Shown piece after piece: positions 63,472 to 64,000 of a stretch of DNA of 64,000 bases (position 1 is the stretch's first letter; each line of letters begins with the position of its first letter). The DNA is from Giesbergeria sp. Lineage in GTDB: Bacteria; Pseudomonadota; Gammaproteobacteria; Burkholderiales; Burkholderiaceae_C. The DNA lies in contig NZ_JAQUCA010000007.1 of NCBI RefSeq assembly GCF_028686475.1, forward strand, positions 1-64,000. The letters run 5' to 3'. The position numbers were made by a program, and so were the translations under genes. The notes under the pieces are model-generated. The model was not told the DNA's origin, searched no databases, and worked only from the letters and a program-made list of their open reading frames with translations.

Positions 63472-63776
63472 TTATCCTTAACTGTGCCACGCTTCTTGGC
63501 GGAGTATCTGCTATCTGGTTTTTGTGGGAAAAAAGAAAGACCATCTTGGCTTGGGTAAAAATAAAGTCCAACAAGCATATCAACCCATTATCCTTGAGCG
63601 ATGATGAATTCCTATTTTTCTATTCAATCAGAAATGCCATGCTGACTTCGCAGTATCTGCCAACAGATCAAAATGAAGAGTCAACATGCAAATCTCTGGT
63701 GAACGCCGGGATTTTGGCTAAGCGGGGCGAATTCTATGTACTTACTTCAGCGGGGCGGGCCATGGCACGCGCCTAA
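63462..63776 (+). CDS. Small membrane protein with winged-helix-like tail
   Basis: A 104-residue protein with one N-terminal transmembrane segment (IIILNCATLLGGVSAIWFLW) and a cytoplasmic part (STCKSLVNAGILAKRGEFYVL, first 20 shown as STCKSLVNAGILAKRGEFYV) resembling a winged helix. Its stop lies in the following attC. Paired with the upstream membrane protein. Confidence 0.7.
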   Translation: MLIIILNCATLLGGVSAIWFLWEKRKTILAWVKIKSNKHINPLSLSDDEFLFFYSIRNAMLTSQYLPTDQNEESTCKSLVNAGILAKRGEFYVLTSAGRAMARA

Positions 63777-63830
63777 CAATTCATTCAAGCCGACGCCGCT
63801 TCGCGGCGCGGCTTAATTCCGGCGTTAGAA
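63771..63830 (+). other. attC site 6 of rightward array
   Basis: GCCTAACAATTCATTCAAGC to CGGCGTTAGAA. Same short type as at 121-180. Confidence 0.93.
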
Positions 63831-63834
63831 AAAT

Positions 63835-64000
63835 ATGAAGAATGACCTAAAAAATCTTGTAGCCTACATTGCCCCTTGTGGGGTCGTCGGTTTCATTCTT
63901 GGTCTAGCACAAGTAAATATTTACTTCTCGCTCCTTGCCTGCTTTTTCGCGCAATATTATTTTAAAAAAACAGACGTTGGAACTTTGCTTGGACTTTCAA
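63835..64000 (+). CDS. Membrane protein cassette, 5' part
   Basis: The first 55 codons of a gene running out of the window. It starts MKNDLKNLVAYIAPCGVVGF and shows two hydrophobic stretches, so a small membrane protein. It follows attC site 6 by four bases. Confidence 0.7.
   Translation, partial: MKNDLKNLVAYIAPCGVVGFILGLAQVNIYFSLLACFFAQYYFKKTDVGTLLGLS

Overview
The window reads as a large part of a conjugation-related plasmid (or plasmid-derived island) from a proteobacterium. Its proteins look most like those of Burkholderiales and neighbouring betaproteobacteria; this host guess rests on family resemblance and codon usage only. Plasmid functions are ParA/ParB (49.3-51.3 kb), a winged-helix replication-initiator-like protein (47.2-48.9 kb), a DUF3701-type tyrosine recombinase (43.3-45.1 kb), an FlhD/FlhC-like activator pair (53.0-54.0 kb), and a TraI_2-like protein, TraD-like coupling protein and DUF4400 protein (55.0-59.9 kb).

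Layout: 1-0.8 kb, outward (minus) integron cassettes (5' part of aadA, complete qac SMR pump) behind an attI-like leader. 1-22 kb, an Fe-S photolyase and a type I BREX operon on the minus strand (DUF2442, brxA, brxB, brxC, pglX, pglZ, brxL) that also holds hipBA and two ATPase/TOPRIM gene pairs. 22-26.6 kb, dinB, a NERD-helicase, vapBC and a duplicated dinB/vapB remnant. 26.9-42.5 kb, accessory genes: an FBH1/UvrD-like helicase neighbourhood, a Panacea-type antitoxin whose presumed toxin is split by an IS3-family element, higBA, an AAA-ATPase/PD-(D/E)XK protein, and a TIR plus caspase-like pair (type IV Thoeris-like) carried as an integron cassette behind a second, decayed attI-like leader. 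42.7-60 kb, plasmid backbone. 60-64 kb, outward (plus) cassettes with seven attC-flanked genes or gene pairs behind a third attI-like leader.

The most unusual architecture is the set of three related leaders (0.63-0.8, 42.46-42.58 and 60.04-60.18 kb). Each combines a promoter-like TTGGCA-N17-TATGAT element and a GGCAGTCGTCTAAT...GTTAG junction directly in front of cassettes, yet no IntI integrase gene lies beside any of them. The two outer copies face outward from a ~59 kb core. Other notable features are a class 3 intein in the P-loop of the coupling protein, an in-frame palindromic repeat insertion in pglX, 11 copies of a 20-bp palindrome (ACCGGCCAAATTTGGCCGGT) confined to 26.8-60 kb, a chimeric rep/recombinase duplication, and a candidate antisense RNA upstream of the rep gene.

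Together the genes describe a mobile replicon whose cargo is anti-phage defence (BREX, ATPase/TOPRIM pairs, Thoeris-like, several toxin-antitoxins), DNA repair and resistance cassettes. No rRNA, tRNA or CRISPR array was seen. All family names come from motif reading without database searches.
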